The translations under genes and the position numbers were made by a program. Below, in pieces: positions 48,070 through 55,918 of a stretch of 64,000 nucleotides of DNA (positions are counted from its first letter, which is position 1; the number at the start of each line of letters is the position of its first letter). The stretch is taken from assembly GCF_017313225.1 (NCBI RefSeq), contig NZ_JAFLNE010000010.1, positions 1 to 64,000 on the forward strand, given 5' to 3'. The notes under the pieces were generated by a model that was not told the DNA's origin, did no database searches, and saw only the letters and a list, made by a program, of their open reading frames with translations. The stretch comes from Allomuricauda sp. CAU 1633 (GTDB lineage Bacteria > Bacteroidota > Bacteroidia > Flavobacteriales > Flavobacteriaceae).

Positions 48070-48804
48070 ATGGATTACACCTACGCCATAATCGATTCCA
48101 GTGCAGCCTCCAAGCTGCAATTACAGCTCTACTTGCAAGAGTATGAAGATTTCACCTGCGCAGGTGTGGCCACCAATCCATCAGAAGGATTAAACACCAT
48201 ATTGAAGTTTAATCCCGATTTGGTGCTGATCAATCTTGGCGAAGATGGAATGGATTACTTTCAAATGGTTACGGAGTTGAACCAATACATGCCCTCACTT
48301 CCTATTATTATAGGATACTCCAAAACCAAAAAATTTGCCTATAACGCTATAAAAAGCGGCTTTTTCGACTATTGGATACTCCCGCATAACGAATTTGATG
48401 TTCGTAAGACCGTTATGCGGCTTCGCAAAGTGCATCCAAAACATCACTTGCCCTCTACCATTTGTTTAAAATCGTACAATGATTATCGGTATTTGGACAC
48501 CAAGGATATTCTCTATCTAAAATCCGATAACAATACTACAGATTTCTACATGCGCGATGGTAATGTGGTCAGCGCCTTTAAAACCTTAAAATCTTTTGAG
48601 GACAAACTTCCCAAAGGCTTTATACGTATACACCAGAGCTATATATTGAACAGCAGGTATGTATCCCGTATCAATTATGGGAAGTCCATCTGCACATTAA
48701 ACCATGATCGGGAAGAGGAACTCCCCTTTTCCAAAACCTATAAGGATAAGATAGACGCCTTAAAGGAAATGCTCTCCAAAACCGCGGTAAAGGCCGTTAA
48801 TTAG
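48070..48804 (+). CDS. LytTR-type DNA-binding regulator with a degenerate receiver
   Basis: 244 aa from the ATG at 48070 (an earlier TTG at 48064 is in frame). The receiver-like domain (about 1-120) has lost key residues: NPDLVLINL puts Asn55 at the phospho-Asp position, and YWILPHN puts Leu104 where the conserved Lys of KP should be. Only one Asp (IIDSS, Asp9) of the acidic pair remains. The C-terminal LytTR domain (about 135-235) is intact (ICLKSYNDYRYLDTKDILYL, GFIRIHQSYILNSRYV). It therefore binds DNA but cannot be switched by phosphotransfer in the usual way. Phased repeats begin immediately after its stop codon. Confidence 0.92.
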   Translation: MDYTYAIIDSSAASKLQLQLYLQEYEDFTCAGVATNPSEGLNTILKFNPDLVLINLGEDGMDYFQMVTELNQYMPSLPIIIGYSKTKKFAYNAIKSGFFDYWILPHNEFDVRKTVMRLRKVHPKHHLPSTICLKSYNDYRYLDTKDILYLKSDNNTTDFYMRDGNVVSAFKTLKSFEDKLPKGFIRIHQSYILNSRYVSRINYGKSICTLNHDREEELPFSKTYKDKIDALKEMLSKTAVKAVN

Positions 48805-48846
48805 CAAAATTCTAACGCTTTTAGGCAGAATTCTAGCAGAATTGTG
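48805..48846 (+). repeat. Three direct repeats with 21- and 11-bp spacing upstream of the small lipoprotein genes
   Basis: CAAAATTCTA (48805), CAGAATTCTA (48826) and CAGAATTGTG (48837) share CARAATTSTR. The steps of 21 and 11 bp correspond to two and one helical turns, placing the copies on one face of the DNA. LytTR proteins usually bind pairs of about 9-bp direct repeats with a period near 21 bp, so this is a good candidate site for the LytTR protein encoded just upstream. Confidence 0.5.
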
Positions 48847-48885
48847 CCATATACTAAAACATTTGTTGCAAAGTGCCCTTCCCTT

Positions 48886-48910
48886 ATGCGGCTAAATATC
48901 TTAGCCGCAT
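48886..48910 (+). promoter_or_regulatory. Perfect 10-bp inverted repeat ahead of the 48943 gene
   Basis: ATGCGGCTAA ATATC TTAGCCGCAT, a GC-containing perfect hairpin with a 5-nt loop and no T-run, ends 32 bp before the ATG. It may be a 5'-UTR stem that protects a highly expressed small lipoprotein mRNA, an operator, or the end of read-through from the upstream gene. Confidence 0.5.
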
Positions 48911-48942
48911 AAACCTATTTATTAAACCATAAACCTAATATT

Positions 48943-49104
48943 ATGAGAAGAGCACTAAGTATTTTCGCACTAGCACTATTGGCCGTTGGAATGTATTCTT
49001 GCGAACCTGAAACCGATGTACAAGAAACCGAAGCCCTATTACAAACCATGGACCAAGAGTCTACGGATGGTAAGTCTTCAAATGATGATGATCGCGAAAA
49101 CTAG
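48943..49104 (+). CDS. Small lipoprotein 1 with C-terminal KSxxDDDRE motif
   Basis: 53 aa. The signal peptide has the lipobox MYSC (Cys20). The mature part is only 34 residues, acidic and Gln/Thr-rich, ending KSSNDDDREN. No family is recognised. The C-terminus matches that of the next gene (KSFSDDDREL), although the codons differ, so the likeness is at protein level. It is preceded by phased repeats (48805-48846) and a hairpin (48886-48910), and lies between a LytTR regulator and a sensor kinase. An exported peptide or ligand for that kinase is a testable inference, not a known function. Confidence 0.75.
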   Translation: MRRALSIFALALLAVGMYSCEPETDVQETEALLQTMDQESTDGKSSNDDDREN

Positions 49105-49141
49105 GAGGTTTTCCAGCCAAAAAAAGTCATACGAGAATTAA

Positions 49142-49333
49142 ATGAATAAGATTTTCCCTTCTTTATTTATAATGTTCTTTATAATAGCCTGCAAGACCAA
49201 AGGAAACGATTTTGCTGGACCAGCACTATCTTATAAGGAAAGTGAAATCCAAAAAAGGCTTTATCTTCAGGATAGCGTACAAAGCAAATCCTATAAGTTT
49301 AAGTCCTTTTCCGATGACGACAGGGAATTATAA
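49142..49333 (+). CDS. Small lipoprotein 2 with C-terminal KSxxDDDRE motif
   Basis: 63 aa, lipobox IIAC (Cys17). The 46-residue mature part is polar and ends KSFSDDDREL, sharing KSxxDDDRE with the preceding gene 37 bp upstream. Apart from that, the two mature chains are unlike (this one has GPALSYKESEIQKRLYLQDS). They are probably co-transcribed, since a terminator follows this gene (49357-49390) but none lies between the two. Function unknown; see the preceding entry for the proposed link with the kinase. Confidence 0.75.
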   Translation: MNKIFPSLFIMFFIIACKTKGNDFAGPALSYKESEIQKRLYLQDSVQSKSYKFKSFSDDDREL

Positions 49334-49356
49334 TTTAAAATGTCAAAAATACAATC

Positions 49357-49390
49357 AGCCCCATTTCAACCAAGATTTGGGGCTTTTTTG
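49357..49390 (+). terminator. Terminator after the small lipoprotein pair
   Basis: AGCCCCA and TGGGGCT form a 7-bp stem with a 14-nt loop, followed by TTTTTT. It separates the small lipoprotein transcript from the kinase gene at 49433. Confidence 0.75.
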
Positions 49391-49432
49391 TTACCTTGTA
49401 ATAGGAGTAACTCAACAATAACCTACTGAATA

Positions 49433-51529
49433 TTGAAAAAGAAATTCCTTATTGCCCTTTTCATTGCTCTGTTAGGCTGTGGCAAGCAGCCCCAAAAGCA
49501 AGCGGTTACGGTTGACCCAGAGGCCCAATTGATTGATGCTTGGGTTATGGCCGCACGGGACAGTGCTGATTTTTCTATGGATGAGCGGAAGAATCTACTG
49601 CAGCAAGCAAAAGACAAGGTCTTCACCTTGGCCAATGACAGTCTTGGTGTTGAACAACTTTCCAAAATTTCTCTGGCGTATAAAAATTTGGAAGATTCTC
49701 TGCAATTCAGACAAACCAATCAGCAGGTGATGAAGTTGGCCGAAAAAGCAGAAATCTATGATGCTTTGGGAGATTCCCATTGGGATATGGCTGCCTTCTT
49801 TCGTTCTTATGGTGTTTTGGACAGTGCTTTTTACCACTATCAAAGAGCACTAAAAAGTTTTGAGCAGCTTTCCACAGACTCAACATCCAATTCCCTTAGA
49901 GGAAGAATGCTTTATAGTATGGGAAAAATACAGGATTCCTATAAAGATTATTTGGGTGCGGAAACAAGTATTACTTCGGCGCTAAGAATATTTGATGATT
50001 TAGGTGATGCAAAAAGAACCTATAATTGTTACAATGTACTTGGCATTATCGCTAGTGGTATGGATGACAGTGAAAAAGCACTAGAAAACTTTAAAAAGGC
50101 TGGTTCTTATATAAATGAACTCGATGAGTCAGAACAATCGGAATTCATCCAGCAAAATCAGTATAACATTGCCCACGAGCTTTCACAAAAAGAAGATTTT
50201 CTTCGTGCAGAAGAAGTTTTTGACAAACTACTCAAGGATAAGACCACAAAGAAAGATAACCCAGAATTATACTCCTTAGCCCTTACGAGCCAAGCCTATT
50301 CCATTTATAAAGGCGAACAAAATGTTGAAAAGGCTAAAACACTGCTTAACCAGTCCATCAAATTAAATGATAGCATCAATCATGATGTAGATCAACCTAG
50401 GGCAAAACAATACTACGCTGAGCTTTTGGCCGAGCAAGGTGATACCGCAACAGCACTCCAATACGCCAAAGAGTCGCGGGCCTTGGCCCAAGAAACCTAC
50501 AACAACGAACGCTTGACCGAGGTGCTGCGGTTGCTTACCAAATTGGATGGCGAGAATGCCCTGGCCTACTCTGATGCCTACTATGATCTTAACGAGACCA
50601 TACAGGAAGAAGAACGCACCAAGCGGGACAAGTTTGCGCGCATCCGTTTGGAAACCGATCAGGTGATACATGAAAATGAGATCCTCTACCAAGAAAAACA
50701 AATCTGGATGGGCACCATTTTGGGGCTAATCCTATTTGGTATGGCCATCATTATTATCCTGTTCCAGTACATCAACAACAATAGGCTCAAATACCGGCAA
50801 AGACAACAGGAAAGCAACCATGAGATTTATAATCTTATGCTTTCCCAACAAGGTAAATTTGAAGAGGGCAAGCAACTGGAGCAAAAACGAATTTCGGAAG
50901 AACTGCACGATGGCATCTTGGGCGAAATGCTTGGTATTAGGCTCATATTAAGCGGATTGAACGAACGTGATGATGATGCTTCGGTAGAGCAACGTGCCGA
51001 CCTTATTGAACGTTTACGCGAAGTGGAAGAAGAAATCCGAACCATTTCGCATGAGCTGAACCATGCGTCTTATGAAAAATTTCATAACTTTATTGTATCA
51101 CTGGAAGATTTGATCAACGGTATTGAAAAGTCTTCCGGAATTGCATGTTCTTTTACGTACGACAATAAAGTGAATTGGGACAATCTCTTGGGTGATATTA
51201 AAATAAATGCCTACAGAATTGTTCAGGAAGCACTCAAAAATTGTGTGAAACACGCCCAGTGCGAACATATTGATATTGCATTTGGAATGAATGGTGAAAA
51301 ATTAAAACTCACCATTTCGGACGACGGAGTTGGTTTTGATGCCAATAAAGGAAAACGGGGAATTGGCATACGCAATATCACATCAAGGGTCAAAAAAATT
51401 AAAGGGGCTTTTTCCATTGACAGTGTCAAGGGCAAGGGCACCACAATTACGATAACGATACCCAGTACATATATTGGGTTGGAAAATACGCTACAAGATG
51501 TAGCACAAAAACAAGCTTTAAACGCCTGA
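49433..51529 (+). CDS. Lipid-anchored TPR sensor histidine kinase (HisKA_3 type)
   Basis: 698 aa from a TTG start preceded by AGGAG. The N-terminus is a lipoprotein signal (LLGC, Cys16), unusual for a kinase. Residues about 30-400 are TPR-like helical repeats in the periplasm. One membrane helix (about 425-447) leads to a short coiled linker, the HisKA_3 dimerisation/phosphorylation helix with His492 (ISEELHDGILGEML) and a C-terminal ATPase domain (N-box about 600-607, DDGVGFD, RGIGIRNI). It should phosphorylate the response regulator encoded 25 bp downstream. The TPR region offers a surface for peptide or protein ligands, and two small lipoproteins are encoded just upstream. Confidence 0.94.
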   Translation: MKKKFLIALFIALLGCGKQPQKQAVTVDPEAQLIDAWVMAARDSADFSMDERKNLLQQAKDKVFTLANDSLGVEQLSKISLAYKNLEDSLQFRQTNQQVMKLAEKAEIYDALGDSHWDMAAFFRSYGVLDSAFYHYQRALKSFEQLSTDSTSNSLRGRMLYSMGKIQDSYKDYLGAETSITSALRIFDDLGDAKRTYNCYNVLGIIASGMDDSEKALENFKKAGSYINELDESEQSEFIQQNQYNIAHELSQKEDFLRAEEVFDKLLKDKTTKKDNPELYSLALTSQAYSIYKGEQNVEKAKTLLNQSIKLNDSINHDVDQPRAKQYYAELLAEQGDTATALQYAKESRALAQETYNNERLTEVLRLLTKLDGENALAYSDAYYDLNETIQEEERTKRDKFARIRLETDQVIHENEILYQEKQIWMGTILGLILFGMAIIIILFQYINNNRLKYRQRQQESNHEIYNLMLSQQGKFEEGKQLEQKRISEELHDGILGEMLGIRLILSGLNERDDDASVEQRADLIERLREVEEEIRTISHELNHASYEKFHNFIVSLEDLINGIEKSSGIACSFTYDNKVNWDNLLGDIKINAYRIVQEALKNCVKHAQCEHIDIAFGMNGEKLKLTISDDGVGFDANKGKRGIGIRNITSRVKKIKGAFSIDSVKGKGTTITITIPSTYIGLENTLQDVAQKQALNA

Positions 51530-51553
51530 ATCTTATTTCTATAAAACCAAATT

Positions 51554-52222
51554 ATGAGTACGCTTAGAATATTGGCCATAGATGATCATGAAATGACGAT
51601 GCTTGGGTATAAATTTATACTTGAACGCATTGCTTTTGACGGCTACACCATCCTCGTAGATACCGCCAATTCATATGAATCTGGTAAAAAACTCATTGAA
51701 AATTCCGCCAATTCCTTTAAATACGATATCCTGTTCTTGGATGTCCAGCTTTTCGCGCCCAATGAAGATCAACCGTATACGGGAGAAGATCTGGGGATTT
51801 TGGCCCGTAAAATAGTCCCTGAAAGTAAAATTGTCTACATGTCGTCCTTTAGCGACAATTATCGCATCAACAGTATCCTAAAAACTGTGGACCCCGATGG
51901 GTATTTGGTAAAAACGGATATTGACCCAAAAACCTTGGAAGATGCGGTAAAGACCATTGTACAAAACCCACCCTACTATTCTTCAAAAGCCTTAGTTGCC
52001 ATTCGTAAAAAAATGTCCAGCGATATTGATTTGGATGAAAAGGACCGGCAGATATTGTACCATCTTTCCAAGGGTACCAAAAACAAGGATTTGGAAAAAT
52101 TTATACGGCTTTCGCCCTCCTCCATTGAAAACAGAAAGCGCCACTTAAAAACGCTTTTTGGTACCGAAAACGAAAACGACCTGGCGCTCATTCTTGCCGC
52201 AAAAAATAGAGGGTTCATCTAA
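51554..52222 (+). CDS. LuxR/NarL-type response regulator, intact receiver
   Basis: 222 aa. The receiver (1-135) has the acidic pair Asp10/Asp11 (AIDDHE), phospho-acceptor Asp63 (ILFLDVQL) and conserved Lys120 (GYLVKTD). The loop after Asp63 is longer than usual (APNEDQPYTGED). The C-terminal helix-turn-helix (about 155-215) is of LuxR type (LDEKDRQILYHLSKGTKNKD, LSPSSIENRKRHLK). It is the cognate partner of the TPR kinase by proximity (25 bp). Its targets may include genes with the motif noted at 52304. Confidence 0.93.
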   Translation: MSTLRILAIDDHEMTMLGYKFILERIAFDGYTILVDTANSYESGKKLIENSANSFKYDILFLDVQLFAPNEDQPYTGEDLGILARKIVPESKIVYMSSFSDNYRINSILKTVDPDGYLVKTDIDPKTLEDAVKTIVQNPPYYSSKALVAIRKKMSSDIDLDEKDRQILYHLSKGTKNKDLEKFIRLSPSSIENRKRHLKTLFGTENENDLALILAAKNRGFI

Positions 52223-52287
52223 GAGGTTCATCCATTTTCTTCTTGCACAAGGCATTACCGTAATTTATATCACTTCTTTTTGAGGTA

Positions 52288-52322
52288 AAAACCCTACAAA
52301 TAATGGGAAAACCCTAAAATTT
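52288..52322 (+). promoter_or_regulatory. Candidate operator region before the 52397 gene
   Basis: AAAACCCTA occurs twice, 20 bp apart (52288 and 52308). The second copy lies in TGGGAAAACCCTAAAATTT (52304-52322), which matches TGGGAAATCCTTAAAATTT (61722-61740), upstream of the toxin-like gene, in 17 of 19 positions. Both are followed within 13 bp by TTTAAGGA. Confidence 0.35.
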
Positions 52323-52396
52323 TTAAGGATTTCCTCCAATCCAAAAAAAAAGAATCGTTCTAACTTTAGTGGTACGAAATTATAACGCTGAAAAAC

Positions 52397-53056
52397 ATGT
52401 CATCCCGAAGAAAGAACGATCCTAATTTCCACTTTAGCGGTGCAAAGATTTTTGAGGCCGTCAATGGTGTTGATGAGTTCATCAAAACCTTGGAAAGAGA
52501 ATTTTTTGCAGAAGCCAAAATGCAATGCCATTTTAACAGTGCCCATAACAAAGCTGAGTTGATTCTTGACTTGAATTTCAATTTTGGCCTTACGGAAATC
52601 CTTCGCCACTTTAATGGGGGCGATTGGGGCAATTTTAGCTATCCTCAGGAAAGTCAGATACAGATGTCGTCCAGTTTTACGAAAGCATTGGAAAAATTAA
52701 ATGCCCAGAACAGCCATTCATTGGATATCGTTGAAGCCTCATTTCACTACAAGGATACATCCATCGTTGTTTCCAGAACAAGTGAGTTCAGCATTCCAAA
52801 ACAAACAGGTGCCATCCTTGCCAAAATAAGCGAACACTTTGTCTATTTTACCAAAGGCCTAACAGAGATGCCCTATGAGGTATTTGTTCCTGTCTATGAG
52901 GGAAATGCACAAAATGTTTTTGAACCCAAAAAAAGTCAAAGCAGCTATTTTGACTATTGGGGCTTATATTTTGAAGACAAAGTACACCACCGGGTAATGA
53001 TATATTCCCTAAATGACAAGGAACTCTGTCATGAAGATCTTTTTCTTCTGGAATAA
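52397..53056 (+). CDS. Hypothetical 219-aa protein
   Basis: No signal peptide or membrane helix. An alpha/beta domain of unknown family: an N-terminal helix (GVDEFIKTLEREFFAEAKM), a strand pair (AELILDLNFNFGL), and a C-terminal half rich in Tyr, Phe and Glu (SSYFDYWGLYFEDKVHHR). It lies downstream of the response regulator but has its own upstream region with repeats (52288-52322). It may be part of the same response; this rests on position only. Confidence 0.72.
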   Translation: MSSRRKNDPNFHFSGAKIFEAVNGVDEFIKTLEREFFAEAKMQCHFNSAHNKAELILDLNFNFGLTEILRHFNGGDWGNFSYPQESQIQMSSSFTKALEKLNAQNSHSLDIVEASFHYKDTSIVVSRTSEFSIPKQTGAILAKISEHFVYFTKGLTEMPYEVFVPVYEGNAQNVFEPKKSQSSYFDYWGLYFEDKVHHRVMIYSLNDKELCHEDLFLLE

Positions 53057-53103
53057 ATACGTTTAAGGGGCAATCTTAAACCGTACAACCAACAACCCAA
53101 CCA

Positions 53104-54378
53104 TTACGAATTAAACAAAGGTCTGGATTTCATTAAATCTTTGACCTTTTGTTTTATTTCAGCAATATGGGCCTCGTTTTCAGGGTCAGTGATTACCTCA
53201 TCGATAAATTCCACAATAGTTTCCATATCCGATTCTTTCAAGCCCCTAGTGGTTATAGCAGGAGTTCCAAAACGAATACCTGAAGTAATGAACGGAGACT
53301 GATCATCAAAAGGCACCATGTTTTTGTTAGCGGTAATGGCTGCTTTTTCCAATGCTTTTTCAGCATCTTTACCCGTGATACCCTTGTTTCTTAGGTCGAT
53401 GAGCATCATGTGGTTGTCAGTTCCTCCTGAAATTACTTTGTAATCCTTCGCCATAAACGCTTTGGCCATGGCCTCGGCATTTTTCTTCACCTGAATCATA
53501 TAATGCAAGTACTCATCGGAAAGAGCCTCACCAAATGCAATGGCTTTGGCTGCGATGATATGCTCCAACGGACCTCCTTGGTTTCCTGGAAAAACTGCCA
53601 AGTCCAACAAAGCAGACATTTTTCTCAGATTTCCATTTTTTAATTTGATGCCAAAAGGATTATCAAAATTTTCACCCATCAAAATAAGTCCACCTCGTGG
53701 TCCACGAAGCGTTTTGTGGGTTGTAGTGGTTACAATATGGCAATGCGGAATGGGGTCGTTTAAAATTCCTTTGGCAATTAGACCTGCAGGATGCGAAATA
53801 TCTGCGACCAAAATAGCCCCAACACTATCGGCAATCTCCCTGAACCGTTTAAAATCCATATCCCGGGAATAGGCAGAGGCACCCGCAATGATCAATTGTG
53901 GTTTTTCTTTATCGGCAATCTCCTGAATTTTATCATAATTCAACATTCCAGTCTCCTCATCCACGCCATAGAAAACCGGATTGTACAATTTTCCTGAAAA
54001 ATTTACGGGCGAACCATGGGTCAAATGTCCTCCGTGGGACAAATCAAATCCTAAAATGGTATCGCCGGGATTCAAACAAGCGTGGTAGACCGATGCATTG
54101 GCTTGGGAACCTGAATGGGGCTGCACATTGGCATATACCGCTCCAAACAACTCCTTGGCACGATCTATGGCAAGTTGTTCTACTTCATCCACCACTTCAC
54201 AACCTCCGTAATAGCGTTTTCCGGGATAGCCCTCGGCATATTTGTTGGTCAATACAGAACCAGCGGCCTCCATAACCTGTGGACTGGTAAAGTTTTCCGA
54301 AGCTATCAATTCAATACCTTCAATTTGTCTATCCTTCTCTTGCGCTATTAATTCAAAAATCTTGTGGTCTCTTTGCAT
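53104..54378 (-). CDS. glyA: Serine hydroxymethyltransferase
   Basis: 424 aa from the ATG at 54378 (the open frame extends 18 codons upstream, but [14 protein letters not shown] is the usual N-terminus). PLP enzyme of fold type [17 protein letters not shown], the PLP Lys in [15 protein letters not shown], and the substrate motif [12 protein letters not shown]. It interconverts serine and glycine with tetrahydrofolate and supplies one-carbon units, which also feed PanB. It is encoded alone. Confidence 0.99.
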   Translation of the reverse strand: MQRDHKIFELIAQEKDRQIEGIELIASENFTSPQVMEAAGSVLTNKYAEGYPGKRYYGGCEVVDEVEQLAIDRAKELFGAVYANVQPHSGSQANASVYHACLNPGDTILGFDLSHGGHLTHGSPVNFSGKLYNPVFYGVDEETGMLNYDKIQEIADKEKPQLIIAGASAYSRDMDFKRFREIADSVGAILVADISHPAGLIAKGILNDPIPHCHIVTTTTHKTLRGPRGGLILMGENFDNPFGIKLKNGNLRKMSALLDLAVFPGNQGGPLEHIIAAKAIAFGEALSDEYLHYMIQVKKNAEAMAKAFMAKDYKVISGGTDNHMMLIDLRNKGITGKDAEKALEKAAITANKNMVPFDDQSPFITSGIRFGTPAITTRGLKESDMETIVEFIDEVITDPENEAHIAEIKQKVKDLMKSRPLFNS

Positions 54379-54628
54379 CTTGCCTTTAATTATAAGAAAG
54401 GCCAAAATTACGAATTGCATGTTGAATTTCATCCATAAAAAGTAGCTATGGAGTGGATTTTATCAAACGGCAATTAACAATTTCCCGTTCCTCATTAACC
54501 CCTTGAAAATGAGTTGTTTTTTAGTATTTCATCGATACTATACTACCGTTCAACCTTTTTCGTTATAAAAATATTGGTTTTTGGCACAGCAATTGAAAAA
54601 CCATCCATAACCAATAAATCAAAAAACC

Positions 54629-55813
54629 ATGAAAAAAATTCTACTTATCACTGTATTGGTTTTACTTGCCGCCTGCGGAGGAGTCAAAAAAACCCAAGAA
54701 GCCCTCAATAGCGGTAACTACCATACCGCCATGAACAAGGCCATAAAAAACTTGGCTGAGAACAAGACCAAAAAGGGAAATCAGGAGTACATCACCCTTT
54801 TGGAAGAGGCTTTTGCCAAGAACGCGGAAAGAGAACAACAAGAAATCGCTTTTCTGCAGAATGATGGCAACCCAGCCAATTTGGAAACCATCTACAACAA
54901 GTATTTGGGATTAAAGAACATTCAACAACGTATCAGACCTTTGTTGCCCCTCACCATTTATGAAGAAGGTAGGGATGCGCGATTTAAATTTGTCAATTAC
55001 GACAATCAAATTTTGAATACAAAGGATGACTTGTCCGAACATTTGTATGAAAGCGCCCTAGGTCTTTTGGCTTCCGCTAAATACAAAGCCGATTACAGAG
55101 CAGCTTATGACGATTTGAAGTATTTGCAGGACATCAATCCTGGTTATAAGGAAACTGTTGCCAAAATGGACGAGGCTTATAACAAAGGCTTGGAGTTTGT
55201 CCGTGTGGAAATTGCCAATCAGACTGAGCAGATTATCCCAGAGCGATTAGAAGAAGAGCTATTGGACTTCAATGCTTTTGGTATTGATAATTTTTGGTTG
55301 CAATACCACACCAACCCTTTGTCCAACATAAAATATGACTACGCCATGAATTTGGATTTTATGGAAATCAATATTTCCCCAGAGCGCGTCAACGAAACCC
55401 AAATCATCAAAGAACGTCAAATCAAAGACGGATGGGAATATGCGTTGGATGCCAATGGAAATGTGGCAAAGGACAGTTTGGGCAATGACATTAAAGTAGA
55501 TAAAATGCGTACCGTTACCTGTAGGTTCTTTCAATTTACACAGAGCAAGAGCGCTCAAATTGGAGCCAAGGTTCGGTTTACCGACCTAAGAAGCGGACAG
55601 GAAATCAATGCCTATCCCCTAGCCAGTCAGTTTGTGTTTGAGCATATTTTTGCCAACTTTCAAGGGGACAAAAGAGCTTTGGAAGATGACCTTTTAATTT
55701 ATTTGAATGCCCGGGAGGTTCCCTTCCCGTCCAACGAACAAATGGTATATGATGCCGGGGAAGACCTTAAAGCAAGGCTGAAAGACATTGTCTCACAATA
55801 TCAATTCAATTAA
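54629..55813 (+). CDS. Hypothetical lipoprotein with helical-repeat N-terminus
   Basis: 394 aa, lipobox LAAC (Cys16 to 17). Residues about 25-215 are helical and TPR-like (GGVKKTQEALNSGNYHTAM, SAKYKADYRAAYDDLKYLQ); about 225-390 form a beta-rich domain (VTCRFFQFTQSKSAQIGAKV, FTDLRSGQEINAYPL). No family name can be given. A strong terminator follows at once. Confidence 0.83.
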   Translation: MKKILLITVLVLLAACGGVKKTQEALNSGNYHTAMNKAIKNLAENKTKKGNQEYITLLEEAFAKNAEREQQEIAFLQNDGNPANLETIYNKYLGLKNIQQRIRPLLPLTIYEEGRDARFKFVNYDNQILNTKDDLSEHLYESALGLLASAKYKADYRAAYDDLKYLQDINPGYKETVAKMDEAYNKGLEFVRVEIANQTEQIIPERLEEELLDFNAFGIDNFWLQYHTNPLSNIKYDYAMNLDFMEINISPERVNETQIIKERQIKDGWEYALDANGNVAKDSLGNDIKVDKMRTVTCRFFQFTQSKSAQIGAKVRFTDLRSGQEINAYPLASQFVFEHIFANFQGDKRALEDDLLIYLNAREVPFPSNEQMVYDAGEDLKARLKDIVSQYQFN

Positions 55814-55816
55814 AAT

Positions 55817-55849
55817 AAAAATCCCTGGCGGTTGCCGGGGATTTTTTTT
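55817..55849 (+). terminator. Rho-independent terminator
   Basis: AATCCCTGGC GGTT GCCGGGGATT with flanking A and T runs, a stable GC-rich stem and tetraloop directly after the 54629 gene. It is placed to stop transcripts on both strands. Confidence 0.9.
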
Positions 55850-55918
55850 ATGGAGCTTATTGTCTGTCTTCTAAGGTGAAAAAATATCAAATAGAACCAT
55901 CTAGAAATCGCCATTTCC

